Shown: positions 7,419 through 14,956 of the stretch, one piece after another | Layout of the letters: every line of letters starts with the position of its first letter | Numbering within the stretch: position 1 is the first letter of the stretch | DNA from: Lachnobacterium bovis | GTDB lineage: Bacteria; Bacillota; Clostridia; Lachnospirales; Lachnospiraceae | DNA: 64,000 nucleotides | Assembly (NCBI RefSeq): GCF_900111325.1 | Contig: NZ_FOGW01000007.1 | Coordinates: 1 to 64,000 of the forward strand | Direction of reading: 5' to 3' | Notes under the pieces: generated by a model | Told to the model about the DNA's origin: nothing | Database searches by the model: none | Seen by the model: only the letters and a program-made list of their open reading frames with translations | Made by a program: the position numbers and the translations under genes

Positions 7419-8079
7419 AGAAAACCTTGTTGATGAGGGATTTAGAGTATCTCTTGTTGAAACAGCCTTTTTTGATGGAAAATTTGAAATCCCACATATC
7501 GATGCTCCAGACAAAATTATTATTCCAAATGGTATGGTTCCTTTCTCAGTAAGAGAAAGGAGCCAGGATAAAAAAGATTTCGTGTGTTTTTATGAGCATG
7601 ATATTAATTTCAGAGATATACTAACAAAAACAGAAGAATACGTTGATGAATTAAAACAATATCCAGGAATTATTACACCTGACTGCTCACTTTATATTGA
7701 CGCACCGTTATGTGTCCAAATAGCGGATATCTATTTGAATAGAGCAGTAGGACATTATTTGCAGAAACAAGGGTTATATGTTATTCCAAATATTCGATGG
7801 GGAGATGAAAGGACATTTAAAGAAGAATTTCTTGGTGAGAAAGTTGCATTTCAAGGTGTTGACAAGCATAGTATTGTATCGGTAGGTACATATGGCCAAA
7901 TACAATCAGCTGAATCAAAAAGATTCTTCAGGGAAGGCCTTTCGGAAATGATAAAAGAACTAGAACCTGAGGTTGTATTGGTGTACGGTTCAATGCCTGA
8001 TACAATATTTGCTGATTTTAAAAAGACAACTAAATTTATTCCATATCCTGATTGGACTACACGGATGAAAAGTAAATAA
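7405..8079 (+). CDS. DUF4417 protein
   Basis: The 224-residue protein shows the DUF4417 signature: SLYIDAPLCVQIADIYLNRAVGHYL, then GLYVIPNIRWGDERT, IVSVGTYGQI and VVLVYGSMPD. The function of the family is unknown; it is frequent in phages and mobile elements of Firmicutes. ATG 7405 has a GGGAGGAAG site 5 bases upstream and lies inside the end of the immunity-like gene, so the two are coupled. It looks full length. Confidence 0.8.
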   Translation: MAKNKENLVDEGFRVSLVETAFFDGKFEIPHIDAPDKIIIPNGMVPFSVRERSQDKKDFVCFYEHDINFRDILTKTEEYVDELKQYPGIITPDCSLYIDAPLCVQIADIYLNRAVGHYLQKQGLYVIPNIRWGDERTFKEEFLGEKVAFQGVDKHSIVSVGTYGQIQSAESKRFFREGLSEMIKELEPEVVLVYGSMPDTIFADFKKTTKFIPYPDWTTRMKSK

Positions 8080-8221
8080 GTTTGAAAAGCCAGTAACTCA
8101 TGATATAGAGCCGCTGATGTATGTGCTAATTATATAATTACTTTTGGCAGGTATTCACTTGGATACCAGCTTTTTCGTACTTCATTTGATTGATTCCTGT
8201 TCAGACAAATTAGCAACATAG

Positions 8222-8632
8222 GTGGATAATCATAAAGGTTTCGGAGGATTTGACCTTAGTCCTAGAATAAATTGGGACGTTAATCTTCAAAGGTTTAATT
8301 TGCTTCTTAGTAAGTTAGCAGATGCTTTTTTGGCAATTAACGGTGTGAAATTAATGCCGAATTTTAGAACTGGTTGTTTAGATACATTTGAAGTACTTTC
8401 AATATATCCACCTAACACATGGTATTCAGTAGGCGCACTTGGATGTGGCAGAGGAAGAATCAAGATAAATGAGATGTATCTCAGAACAAAACTGATTGTT
8501 ACAAATCCTAATATGCTTATTTACTATGGTAAATTAAAACCGGAATATGCTCATATTTTAGATGAATACGGAGTACAATATAAAGTCTTTACCGACTTTC
8601 AACGTCTTAGTCGTAGGAAGGAGGTAGCATAA
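8222..8632 (+). CDS. DUF4417-like protein, probably 5' truncated
   Basis: This 136-residue frame opens at GTG 8222, right after an in-frame TAG, and starts in the middle of a DUF4417-like domain: DLSPRINWDVNLQRFN, LAINGVKLMPNFRTG, VGALGCGRGRIKINEMYL, YGKLKPEYAHIL. No ribosome binding site precedes the GTG. Family members usually have 60-100 more residues at the start. The 3' end is healthy: an AAGGAGG site inside it serves the next gene at 8632, so transcription through it matters even if the protein is broken. Confidence 0.6.
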   Translation: MDNHKGFGGFDLSPRINWDVNLQRFNLLLSKLADAFLAINGVKLMPNFRTGCLDTFEVLSIYPPNTWYSVGALGCGRGRIKINEMYLRTKLIVTNPNMLIYYGKLKPEYAHILDEYGVQYKVFTDFQRLSRRKEVA

Positions 8633-9051
8633 TGTCTGATGCTAAAACAGATTACTCAGAAGCAGTTAGCTCACAGAAGGATGCGGCAACAAGAGATTCA
8701 ATGATAGCTGATCTGATTCAGCAAGGATATGCAAGAAAAGCTGAATATGGAGTTGGATGGGACACAGTGGATATTAATGATGTTGTATCTGTTGTTGCTC
8801 CTGGTGCAAAACCAGTTGTGGTTGGTAGTAAGATAATTTACTATAGTGCTGACGGAACTAAGGCAGTTGTCGCTGATGTTAGTGGATATTTGCGAGTACA
8901 AGATTTAACTAAAAAAACCAGAAAACGACAGTACTTAGACCAATTTGGTGACGACGCATATAATGTAGTTGAGAGCAACGGGAAAAAACGAGGTAGAAGT
9001 AAGTCGGAGTTTCAGAAGGCGACTCATTATATGATTAAAAAGAGAATGTGA
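8632..9051 (+). CDS. Uncharacterised protein with toxin-like C-terminus
   Basis: This 139-residue protein has an acidic start (MSDAKTDYSEAVSSQKDA) and a basic end (KKTRKRQYLDQFG, GRSKSEFQKATHYMIKKRM). The middle, YGVGWDTVDINDVV and APGAKPVVVGSKIIYY, looks like a small beta domain. A basic end with a late Thr-His is seen in several small nuclease toxins, but I cannot place the family. A strong AAGGAGG site precedes it. The next two small acidic proteins fit as immunity partners. The toxin idea is inference. Confidence 0.5.
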   Translation: MSDAKTDYSEAVSSQKDAATRDSMIADLIQQGYARKAEYGVGWDTVDINDVVSVVAPGAKPVVVGSKIIYYSADGTKAVVADVSGYLRVQDLTKKTRKRQYLDQFGDDAYNVVESNGKKRGRSKSEFQKATHYMIKKRM

Positions 9052-9060
9052 GGTGAGTAA

Positions 9061-9420
9061 ATGTTTGTATATTATATGAATGTTCCATTAAATAAAATAG
9101 GGATAGAAGAATTTGAAGGTTATGATGAAGAAATGTCAAATGTTAAGACATTTGAACTTACTCAAGAGGAGTATGATATTTTGAGACAACCTAAAGGCCT
9201 ATTTCAAGAGTTTGACGAAAGATTCGGAACAATAATTGATGTCTGCGAAGAAGAGCGAATCGTTAATGAAAATTTGAAGGAGGCATTACAGTCTGCTAAT
9301 AAAATGTTAAATAAGCAAAAAAATGACATTGCAGAAAAAGCTATTAAAAAAGTTATAGACTCTTTGGAATGTGCTATCCAGGCGGGAACTTTTTGGGAAA
9401 TAGATATTTATTTGGAGTAA
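9061..9420 (+). CDS. Uncharacterised acidic protein, immunity-like
   Basis: A 119-residue acidic protein (FEGYDEEMSNVKTFELTQEE, then a coiled-coil-like stretch around residues 78-105) sits 9 bases after the toxin-like gene with its own GAGGTG site. No family is recognised. Size, charge and position are those of a polymorphic-toxin immunity protein. Confidence 0.5.
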   Translation: MFVYYMNVPLNKIGIEEFEGYDEEMSNVKTFELTQEEYDILRQPKGLFQEFDERFGTIIDVCEEERIVNENLKEALQSANKMLNKQKNDIAEKAIKKVIDSLECAIQAGTFWEIDIYLE

Positions 9421-9424
9421 TGCC

Positions 9425-9787
9425 ATGAGTAAATATATTTATCAAAAATTTCTTCTTAATTGTAATTATGAAGACATAAATATAAATGACTTTCCTGTTT
9501 TTGAGGGTGATGTTAAATGCATACTGGATTATCGCTGCGACTATTGCTTGTTTGATATAAATAAAACATTAATACGAAAAATAAGTATTGCAGATATCGA
9601 CGAACAAGTGGATACAGAAGAGGATTGGAATCAATTATTAAAATGGTTAAAAGAATTCGAGGTTATTGTTCTCTATGATTACCACGTCAATTCAGCTAAT
9701 CCGATTATTCAAAGTTATCGTGAAGCAACTTTAAAAGCCTATTTGTATCGATTTCAAAAAAATGAAATAAAAATATGTCTTGCATAA
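9425..9787 (+). CDS. Uncharacterised acidic protein, immunity-like
   Basis: A 120-residue protein (FEGDVKCILDYRCDYCLFDI; TEEDWNQLLKWLKEFEVIVL) starts 4 bases after the previous gene and has TTGGAG upstream, so it is cotranscribed. It is acidic with three cysteines near residues 32-40. I do not recognise the family; an orphan immunity or antitoxin role is possible from position. Confidence 0.45.
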   Translation: MSKYIYQKFLLNCNYEDININDFPVFEGDVKCILDYRCDYCLFDINKTLIRKISIADIDEQVDTEEDWNQLLKWLKEFEVIVLYDYHVNSANPIIQSYREATLKAYLYRFQKNEIKICLA

Positions 9788-9851
9788 ACGATATAGTTAT
9801 AGTATCACGATGATGCGCCTCGTGATAATATTATGATACGATTTCTTCGAA

Positions 9852-10052
9852 AAGCACAAGAAATATAAGGCATTTCATGTAATTGTGGAAAATAAGAATG
9901 CCGTATTTAACATGATTTACCATGAAAAATAGATTTGGAACTACCGACATGGAGTAAAAAATATTGAATATGTGAAGTTTGGTTATGATGAATTTGCAAG
10001 CACGGTTGATGGATTTCGTCCTGAAAAAGGGCAATGTGATTGTATAGCTTAA
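9852..10052 (+). pseudogene. Broken small gene (repeat partner of 2640-2800)
   Basis: One frame encodes KHKKYKAFHVIVENKNAVFN, MIYHEK, then a TAG stop at 9927-9929, then IWNYRHGVKNIEYVKFGYDE and STVDGFRPEKGQCDCIA. No start with a ribosome binding site is visible. The first half is repeated in decayed form at 2640-2800. The family is unknown. The block sits between small toxin/immunity-like genes and is probably one of them. Confidence 0.5.
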
Positions 10053-10071
10053 TAAAGAAGAGGTGATAAAT

Positions 10072-10401
10072 ATGAGCGATGCTATTAAGTGTAGATGTCG
10101 AAGGTACTTTAGAAGTAATGACTCTGAATGTTGGTCAATAGAGCATGATGAGGGCGAAGGCTTTGTCTCAGAAGATGTGTTGGTGTTACAATTTACTGAT
10201 ACGAACGATGAACTTGTTAAGGCTTTATATCTATCAAAATCAGAGGAACGTATTAACTCAGAAGTGATTTTGTCTTATTTACTTGCAATTTTTGAAGATT
10301 TAACTAATGGAGAAGGCAGTTTTACTCTGAAACGTCAAATTGATGAACATATTGAGGATTATTGGCCAGAAGATTTGGTGAAAAAATTAAATGAGATATA
10401 G
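10072..10401 (+). CDS. Uncharacterised acidic protein
   Basis: This 109-residue protein (MSDAIKCRCRRYFRSND; ECWSIEHDEGEGFVSEDVLV; EHIEDYWPEDLVKKLNEI) starts at ATG 10072 with GAGGTG 7 bases upstream. It is acidic apart from a basic CRCRRYF patch near the start. No family is recognised. It belongs to the row of small orphan genes and may be an immunity protein. Confidence 0.55.
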   Translation: MSDAIKCRCRRYFRSNDSECWSIEHDEGEGFVSEDVLVLQFTDTNDELVKALYLSKSEERINSEVILSYLLAIFEDLTNGEGSFTLKRQIDEHIEDYWPEDLVKKLNEI

Positions 10402-10660
10402 CTAATGTGTTTGTTGATTCTGATGAGACATCTATAGTAAGTGCTGTGAGGGTAGATGAGCATATGTGGAACCAGTAAAATGATGACGAAATGCTACAAA
10501 TGGCTTGATATTAGGGTCTATACGGTTTATGATTTAGGTACCTCTAAAGGGATGTGATTGGTTCCCTTGCCAAGCGAAATGGGAGCTTTATCAGATGGGA
10601 ACCCTACCATATAAAATAAATGGGAACTATAAAAGACGGGAATCATACCGGCAAAGAAGG
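10402..10660. other. Gene-free debris
   Basis: Bases 10402-10479 stay open (ANVFVDSDETSIVSAVRVDE, then HMWNQ) without a start, so they may be the end of another small gene. The rest to 10660 shows only scattered stops and a repeated GGGAA(C/T)C-type motif. I see no gene. Confidence 0.4.
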
Positions 10661-10663
10661 AAT

Positions 10664-10703
10664 ATAACGGGCTGCATCTTCTGACGCAGCCCGTTATTAT
10701 ATT
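10664..10703 (+). terminator. Intrinsic terminator, 12-bp stem
   Basis: ATAACGGGCTGC (10664-10675) pairs perfectly with GCAGCCCGTTAT (10686-10697), followed by TATATTTTA. Confidence 0.7.
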
Positions 10704-10714
10704 TTAGAAAGTTT

Positions 10715-10757
10715 AAAGTCTGTACTTGTGAATTGATGCTCAGTACAGACTTTTTAA
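10715..10757 (+). terminator. Second perfect hairpin, 12-bp stem
   Basis: AAAGTCTGTACT (10715-10726) pairs with AGTACAGACTTT (10742-10753) around a 15-base loop, with two more T residues. It follows the previous hairpin by 17 bases. Confidence 0.6.
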
Positions 10758-10770
10758 AATTTTGAGTGAC

Positions 10771-10988
10771 ATTTACAGTGACAGCGGCTTTAAGCGTATA
10801 AATAGCCTGTGTAAAGATTCTAAAATCAAGTTTAGTTATGAGATTGATGAAGCAGGGTTTACTTTTATAATTCATAGAAAAAAGCTGGTGAAATATCATC
10901 GAATAAAACAAATGTTACTGTAAATGTCCCGGAAAATGTCACTCTAAACAAAATGGAAAAGCTAGTATATCAGTTATTTCGTCTATAA
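10771..10988 (+). pseudogene. AlbA_2-type ATP-binding regulator, C-terminal remnant
   Basis: Frame one reads IYSDSGFKRINSLCKDSKIK and SYEIDEAGFTFIIHRK. After a frame change near 10880 it reads SSNKTNVTVNVPENVTLNKM and EKLVYQLFRL. These match the C-terminal part of divergent AAA-4/AlbA_2 (Schlafen-like) ATP-binding transcriptional regulators. The catalytic domain is absent and the frame is broken. The hairpin pair directly upstream probably marks the break. Confidence 0.6.
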
Positions 10989-11055
10989 AATGTCTACCAA
11001 AACCTCAAAAAAGTTGTGGACAACATGGAATAATTAGAAAAGATATACCATATGG

Positions 11056-11087
11056 CTTGAGGCCGTGTGAAATAACACGGTTTCAGG
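11056..11087 (+). terminator. Intrinsic terminator
   Basis: CCGTGT (11063-11068) and ACACGG (11075-11080), with flanking partial pairing, are followed by GTCTTTTTTT. Confidence 0.6.
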
Positions 11088-11135
11088 TCTTTTTTTGGTC
11101 ATCGCTTCTAATATGCTTCTATTTTTTTCTGAAAG

Positions 11136-11291
11136 ATGCAGGATTTTATCAATAGCATTTATGGTATTGAGACTTCAGACAGAATCTTTGTACTTTCAAA
11201 ATCATATTTGCATCATGAAACGGACAGAGGTGTTAAGGCAAGTGGAGTAAAGAGGATTCGTATCCATGATCTCAGACATAGCCATGCTTGC
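11136..11291 (+). pseudogene. Tyrosine recombinase, C-terminal fragment 1
   Basis: The frame reads DFINSIYGIETSDRIFVLSK, SYLHHETDRGVKASGVKRIR and IHDLRHSHAC. The last block holds the catalytic H-x-x-R box of phage-type integrases (XerC/Tn916 class). It stops being integrase at 11292, where the terminal repeat of the inserted unit begins. The rest of the catalytic domain, with the second His and the Tyr, appears at 14575-14746. Confidence 0.8.
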
Positions 11292-11297
11292 CGTTCT

Positions 11298-11328
11298 AAA
11301 GGACACTTCGAGACAGTGTCCTTTTTTC
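11298..11328 (+). terminator. Intrinsic terminator at the left end of the unit
   Basis: AAAGGACACT (11298-11307) pairs with AGTGTCCTTT (11315-11324) over 10 bp and is followed by T residues. It shares bases with the left terminal repeat and would shield the cargo from outside transcription. Confidence 0.75.
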
Positions 11329-11594
11329 TTTTTATCAATCAGGTAAACGTCCTTCATACATGAGGTTCAGTTCACCATAGACCTGAGTCCAGGTTCTTTA
11401 GATAAAAGAAAAATTCCTTTGTTGCATAATATATACAGGTTCGCCAACAGTATAAAAAACAACAAATAAAGCATTTCTAAAATAAGCATGTTTATACTGA
11501 CAGCATTGATTAGAATAGAATATGAGACCTTCTGACGGAAACTTTTCAAAAGAATATAAAGAAATTAGAAAATAAATAGAGACTTTAAAAAATG

Positions 11595-11623
11595 TTGACA
11601 TGCTTTAAAAATGTTGATACTAT
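11595..11623 (+). promoter_or_regulatory. Promoter of the ABC exporter operon
   Basis: TTGACA (11595-11600), 17 bases, TACTAT (11618-11623). An AAAAATGTTGA motif is repeated across it (11588-11598 and 11607-11617), so a regulator could bind there. Confidence 0.6.
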
Positions 11624-11668
11624 GCAAATACAGACTTAAGTTTGCGCTTAATAGTTTAGTAGGATAAT

Positions 11669-11713
11669 ATGAAAGCAGACAAATCAATAATTTTAAGAAA
11701 GGGAGAAAAATAA
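11669..11713 (+). CDS. Tiny ORF, 14 residues, upstream of exporter genes
   Basis: MKADKSIILRKGEK is preceded by AGGA (5 bases upstream) and its TAA overlaps the ATG of the next gene (TAATG). Its codons contain the GGGAG ribosome binding site of that gene, so it may serve translation coupling. A role as a peptide substrate is possible but unsupported. Confidence 0.3.
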   Translation: MKADKSIILRKGEK

Positions 11714-12066
11714 TGAATCAGAAGGAAAGTGAATTTTTGACTAAATGGAGAGAATCCTCAAGTATAACGATGTTTTTTTCTAGTATTTTTGTAGTTTTTG
11801 CAATCACATTAATTTCAATGACAGTTAGTTTTCTGGCAATGTTATTCTCGTCAGGGGATAACGGAATCAGATATTGCTTTTTTAAGACGATATATTTTGA
11901 AGCGATAACAAATGCAGATGGTGACACATCGTTGGCATTTGGATTTACAGGATCTACTTTCCCAATTTTATTTTTTGCAGGTATTCTATTTATGTTCATT
12001 TTTGGAACATATTTTTTTGCAAAAAAATTGCTTAAGTACAGACAGCATTTAATTGAAACAAGATGA
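11713..12066 (+). CDS. Small membrane protein of the exporter operon
   Basis: This 117-residue protein has two clear hydrophobic segments, about residues 18-45 and 74-101, separated by a polar loop, and ends in a basic tail. A GGGAG site sits 7 bases upstream. No family is recognised. Its stop overlaps ATGATG at 12063-12068, so it is coupled to the next frame. It is probably a partner of the ABC exporter downstream. Confidence 0.55.
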   Translation: MNQKESEFLTKWRESSSITMFFSSIFVVFAITLISMTVSFLAMLFSSGDNGIRYCFFKTIYFEAITNADGDTSLAFGFTGSTFPILFFAGILFMFIFGTYFFAKKLLKYRQHLIETR

Positions 12067-12293
12067 TGGATACTAAAAAAATTAAATTTTAAAATTTGCT
12101 ATTAATAATTCTTAAATGCAATGTGATATTTAATTTTTTAGTGATGATTATTTCATTAACAACAATCATTTTTCTGAGAAGTGCTAATACTGCAATTGAG
12201 TTACATACTAAATTTTTGATTAGAGAACTGCCACAATTATTTGCGGAATCAATTAAGTGGAGTGAAGATGCAGAATATATTTTAATAGAGTAG
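12063..12293 (+). pseudogene. Small membrane protein with an early stop
   Basis: The coupled start at 12063/12066 gives MDTKKIKF and then a TAA at 12090-12092. The same frame goes on at once as LLIILKCNVIFNFLVMIISL and TTIIFLR, one hydrophobic helix, then about 33 polar residues ending DAEYILIE. Either the TAA is a nonsense mutation or translation restarts at TTG 12096, which has no good ribosome binding site. The product would be a one-helix membrane protein. Confidence 0.45.
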
Positions 12294-12369
12294 GTGTAAA
12301 AATATTCATTAATAAATTGGCGAAAGCTGTAATTACATTAAAGGAAATATATTAAATTCGAGGTAAAAT

Positions 12370-13092
12370 ATGGAAAAATCAATTTTGGAGATTAACAACT
12401 TATCGTATGCTTATGATAAGACAAAAGTATTAGATAATGTAGCATTCCAATGTAATAGAGGAGAAGTGTTAGTAATAGCGGGTCCAAATGGAAGCGGAAA
12501 AACAACATTAATAAAACTTTTATTTGGATTGTTGGATAATAAGAAAGGTTCAATTAAGATATTTGGAAGTGATAACACTGATATTTCACTTAAGAAAAAG
12601 ATGTATTATCTTTCTAGTGAAAACATTTTGCCTCAGTTTTTAACTGGAGACGAATATGTTAGAATGATGTGTAGATTATATGATATTAAAATTGATGAAG
12701 AAAAATATAAAAAACTAATTAGCTATTATGCAATGGAACATAGAATTAATCATCTTATAGAAAACTATTCTCATGGTATGGTAAAGAAAATTCAGCTTAT
12801 TACAGCATTTATTCTTCAATCAGAAATAACTGTAGTTGATGAAACATTGAACGGAATAGATATAGAAGCGAAGGAAGTGAGTAAGATTCTATTTAGAAAA
12901 TTAGCAGAAAAAGATAAGTTAGTAATTATGTGTACGCACGATTTGGAACTAGCTGAAAAGTTGGGAAATCGTGCAATACTCTTATATAAAGGAACTGTCA
13001 AAGACATTGTGAATTTAAAGGAAAAGGATTGTAATTTGACTGAAATTTTTAAGAACTTAGTAGGATTTAAGGAGTCAGATTATGAGATATAG
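12370..13092 (+). CDS. ABC transporter ATP-binding protein
   Basis: The 240-residue protein has Walker A GPNGSGKTT (about residues 38-46), signature YSHGMVKK in place of the usual LSGGQ, Walker B ITVVDET, and H-loop CTHD. The weak signature and the catalytic-Glu context are like those of exporters for antimicrobial peptides and of ABC-2 type pumps. It overlaps the permease gene by 11 bases. Together they should form a homodimeric-ATPase exporter; substrate unknown. Confidence 0.85.
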   Translation: MEKSILEINNLSYAYDKTKVLDNVAFQCNRGEVLVIAGPNGSGKTTLIKLLFGLLDNKKGSIKIFGSDNTDISLKKKMYYLSSENILPQFLTGDEYVRMMCRLYDIKIDEEKYKKLISYYAMEHRINHLIENYSHGMVKKIQLITAFILQSEITVVDETLNGIDIEAKEVSKILFRKLAEKDKLVIMCTHDLELAEKLGNRAILLYKGTVKDIVNLKEKDCNLTEIFKNLVGFKESDYEI

Positions 13093-14506
13093 TAAAGTTT
13101 GTGAAATTACTAAAATCATGTTTGTTTTTTTTCAACGCAATGTCTTAAATGTTGGTCTGCTTAATAAAAAAATATTTAGATTGTTTATTATTGGAGTTGT
13201 GGTCTTATTAACAGCCTTTTTATCATTTGAACTATATAATTTCTTCGAGAGCACAAATAGTTCTCAAAGACAAATAGGTGTGATACTCGATTCTTATAGT
13301 TGTTCTGTATTTATGTGGACTTTCGTTGCTTTTATTTTTGTAAAAATATTGTTCATGAAAAAGGGTTCGTTTCTAGAATTTACAGATCAAATGCCCGTGA
13401 CTAAACAAGAAAAAAATATATCAATATTAATATTTGAAATATGTACTGCATTGTCAGTGGTTATTATCTTTTCATTGGCACTGATAATCACATTGATCAC
13501 TCGTGATGGATCAGCATTTATTACAAGAATAATATGCAATATTTTCTTTAATTGTGTAACAATATATTTTGTATTTGAATTATTATATAGTATATTTGGA
13601 ATTTTTTGTAATTATATGGGGCTTGAAAAAGTAAAAAACATTATTGTTATCTGTATACTTTCATTGCTTTTGGTTGGATTTTATTTGGTTATAATACCTG
13701 ATGTCTTTTTGTCAATTTTGTATACATATAAAGACAATACAGGTACAGCTTCCATACTTTTTTATATGGTTGTTACTGAAAAATATGGTATATTGGCATC
13801 CACTATACTTTTTGTAGTGATTAATTCAATATTGGGGTTTTTAATAGTTCATATACCAAATAACGATGCTAACTGTACAAATAAATATGCTAGAACTTGT
13901 CGATTCATCATGAAAAAATCTGCAATACTGAGTGCATATGTGGTAAGCTTTTTGCGGAAGGTGGATACAATAAATTATTATTTTATTGCAGTATTCAGTT
14001 ACTTGATAACAATTGTAATGAAGATTGATAAGGGATATTACGTAATTCTAATTTTGTCATTAAACTCTCTATATGCATATGTAGAGACTGAATCATTAAG
14101 AAATATTATTATTCAAAAGAAATATAGTGTTGTAAAAGATTATTGCAGAATAATAATGTCACAGATAATATATATATCAGTATTGGCGATTCCAGTGTGT
14201 ATAGTAGATATATTCTTAAATAAAGAAATTTTATTTATAGTAGATTTATTTGTTGCAATAATATTTTCAGTGGTATTTTTTACAATGGCAGGAATCTTGT
14301 TCCCAGCCAAAAATGAGAATCCATTCTCGGCAATGGTTGGAATAATGTTTATAATTATGATTGGATTAATTGCAGTTTCAGTTTGTTTTTTCTTAAAACT
14401 TAATGAAAAGAGCATAATAGTATTTATGGTTTTACTATCAGTTGCCAGTGTGAGTATCAGTATATTTGGAATGAATAAATTGTATGGGAAATTAATTCAT
14501 TCATGA
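13082..14506 (+). CDS. ABC transporter permease, multi-span
   Basis: The 474-residue protein is strongly hydrophobic, with about 11-12 membrane segments along its length and no large soluble domain. It starts at 13082 inside the ATPase gene, and the TCAGATTATG overlap indicates coupling. Large ABC-2-like permeases of this size beside an ATPase with a weak signature occur in bacteriocin export or self-immunity operons. No precursor peptide or modification enzyme is seen nearby. The gene ends 57 bases before the right terminal repeat. Confidence 0.7.
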   Translation: MRYSKVCEITKIMFVFFQRNVLNVGLLNKKIFRLFIIGVVVLLTAFLSFELYNFFESTNSSQRQIGVILDSYSCSVFMWTFVAFIFVKILFMKKGSFLEFTDQMPVTKQEKNISILIFEICTALSVVIIFSLALIITLITRDGSAFITRIICNIFFNCVTIYFVFELLYSIFGIFCNYMGLEKVKNIIVICILSLLLVGFYLVIIPDVFLSILYTYKDNTGTASILFYMVVTEKYGILASTILFVVINSILGFLIVHIPNNDANCTNKYARTCRFIMKKSAILSAYVVSFLRKVDTINYYFIAVFSYLITIVMKIDKGYYVILILSLNSLYAYVETESLRNIIIQKKYSVVKDYCRIIMSQIIYISVLAIPVCIVDIFLNKEILFIVDLFVAIIFSVVFFTMAGILFPAKNENPFSAMVGIMFIIMIGLIAVSVCFFLKLNEKSIIVFMVLLSVASVSISIFGMNKLYGKLIHS

Positions 14507-14574
14507 TTTAAAGGTAATGGATTGAGAAATAAAGATCGAATTGTAATTATATCCCCAAACTATCCTTTAGAACG

Positions 14575-14746
14575 TCACAGCCATGTGGCACATCTTATCG
14601 AGCTTGGTTTTTCTCCTGTGGAGATAGCTGATAGATTAGGCCATGAGAGCATGTCGGTTACGATGACATATTCTCATTTGTAGCCATCGAAACAGCGTAA
14701 GATGGCAGATAAGTTCAATCAGGATCATGAGCGGATGGAGGATTAG
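14575..14746 (+). pseudogene. Tyrosine recombinase, C-terminal fragment 2
   Basis: The frame reads HSHVAHLIELGFSPVEIADR, LGHESMSVTMTYSHL, a TAG, then PSKQRKMADKFNQDHERMED. It contains the LGH box and the catalytic Tyr of MTYSHL. It begins right after the right terminal repeat of the inserted unit and carries the region missing from 11136-11291. The internal TAG at 14682-14684 shows further decay. Confidence 0.8.
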
Positions 14747-14749
14747 CTG

Positions 14750-14932
14750 ATGAGTGATAAAAAAGAACAGGGAATTCCTTTTAGAGTTACATTACCGCAG
14801 GCACCGGATGCTATTAATGCGGATCTTATGACGACTGCAGAGATTCATACAAAATTACAGGAAGGCTTTGAGGATATTGAAGCTGGACGAGTACAGGATG
14901 CAAAGGCTGCATTTAGCCGTGAGACCTTTTAA
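14750..14932 (+). CDS. RelB/DinJ-like antitoxin, C-terminus altered
   Basis: The 60-residue protein starts right after the integrase fragment, with GAGCGGATGGAGG upstream. PFRVTLPQAPD, LMTTAEIHTKLQEGFEDIEA and GRVQDAKAAF match a short RelB/DinJ-type protein that often follows integrase genes in Firmicute elements. The usual ending FAxFRxxH is replaced by SRETF, which is encoded by the terminator hairpin at 14915-14950. No toxin gene follows. Confidence 0.55.
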   Translation: MSDKKEQGIPFRVTLPQAPDAINADLMTTAEIHTKLQEGFEDIEAGRVQDAKAAFSRETF

Positions 14933-14956
14933 ATAAAGGGTTTCACGGCTTTTATT
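14915..14956 (+). terminator. Terminator hairpin, repeated element copy 2
   Basis: AGCCGTGAGACC pairs with GGGTTTCACGGCT around an A/T loop, followed by TTTATTTTTT. Its first 34 bases are identical to 17670-17703. It overlaps and supplies the last codons of the antitoxin-like gene. Confidence 0.75.

Larger units (their letters stand above)
11292..14574. mobile_element. Putative transposase-less mobile unit carrying an ABC exporter
   Basis: The unit is bounded by a perfect 12-bp inverted repeat, CGTTCTAAAGGA at 11292-11303 and TCCTTTAGAACG at 14563-14574. Outside it lie two halves of an integrase C-terminus that both contain the RHSH codons. CATAGCCATG (11277-11286) and CACAGCCATG (14576-14585) could be a worn target duplication. 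Inside are a promoter, three small ORFs, an ABC ATPase and an ABC permease; there is no transposase. A non-autonomous insertion is the simplest reading, but the two halves could come from different integrase copies. Confidence 0.55.

Noticed and set aside
8632..9051. Confident naming as a known nuclease toxin family
   Set aside because: The basic C-terminus is suggestive, but I could not match catalytic residues to any family, so it is left as toxin-like only.
12370..14506. A bacteriocin biosynthesis cluster
   Set aside because: There is an exporter, but no recognisable precursor peptide with a Gly-Gly leader, no peptidase domain and no modification enzyme.
11136..14746. One integrase gene with a group II intron or intein
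   Set aside because: The insert has its own promoter, operon and terminators and no reverse transcriptase, intron fold or splicing motifs; the terminal inverted repeats fit a transposon-like unit better.
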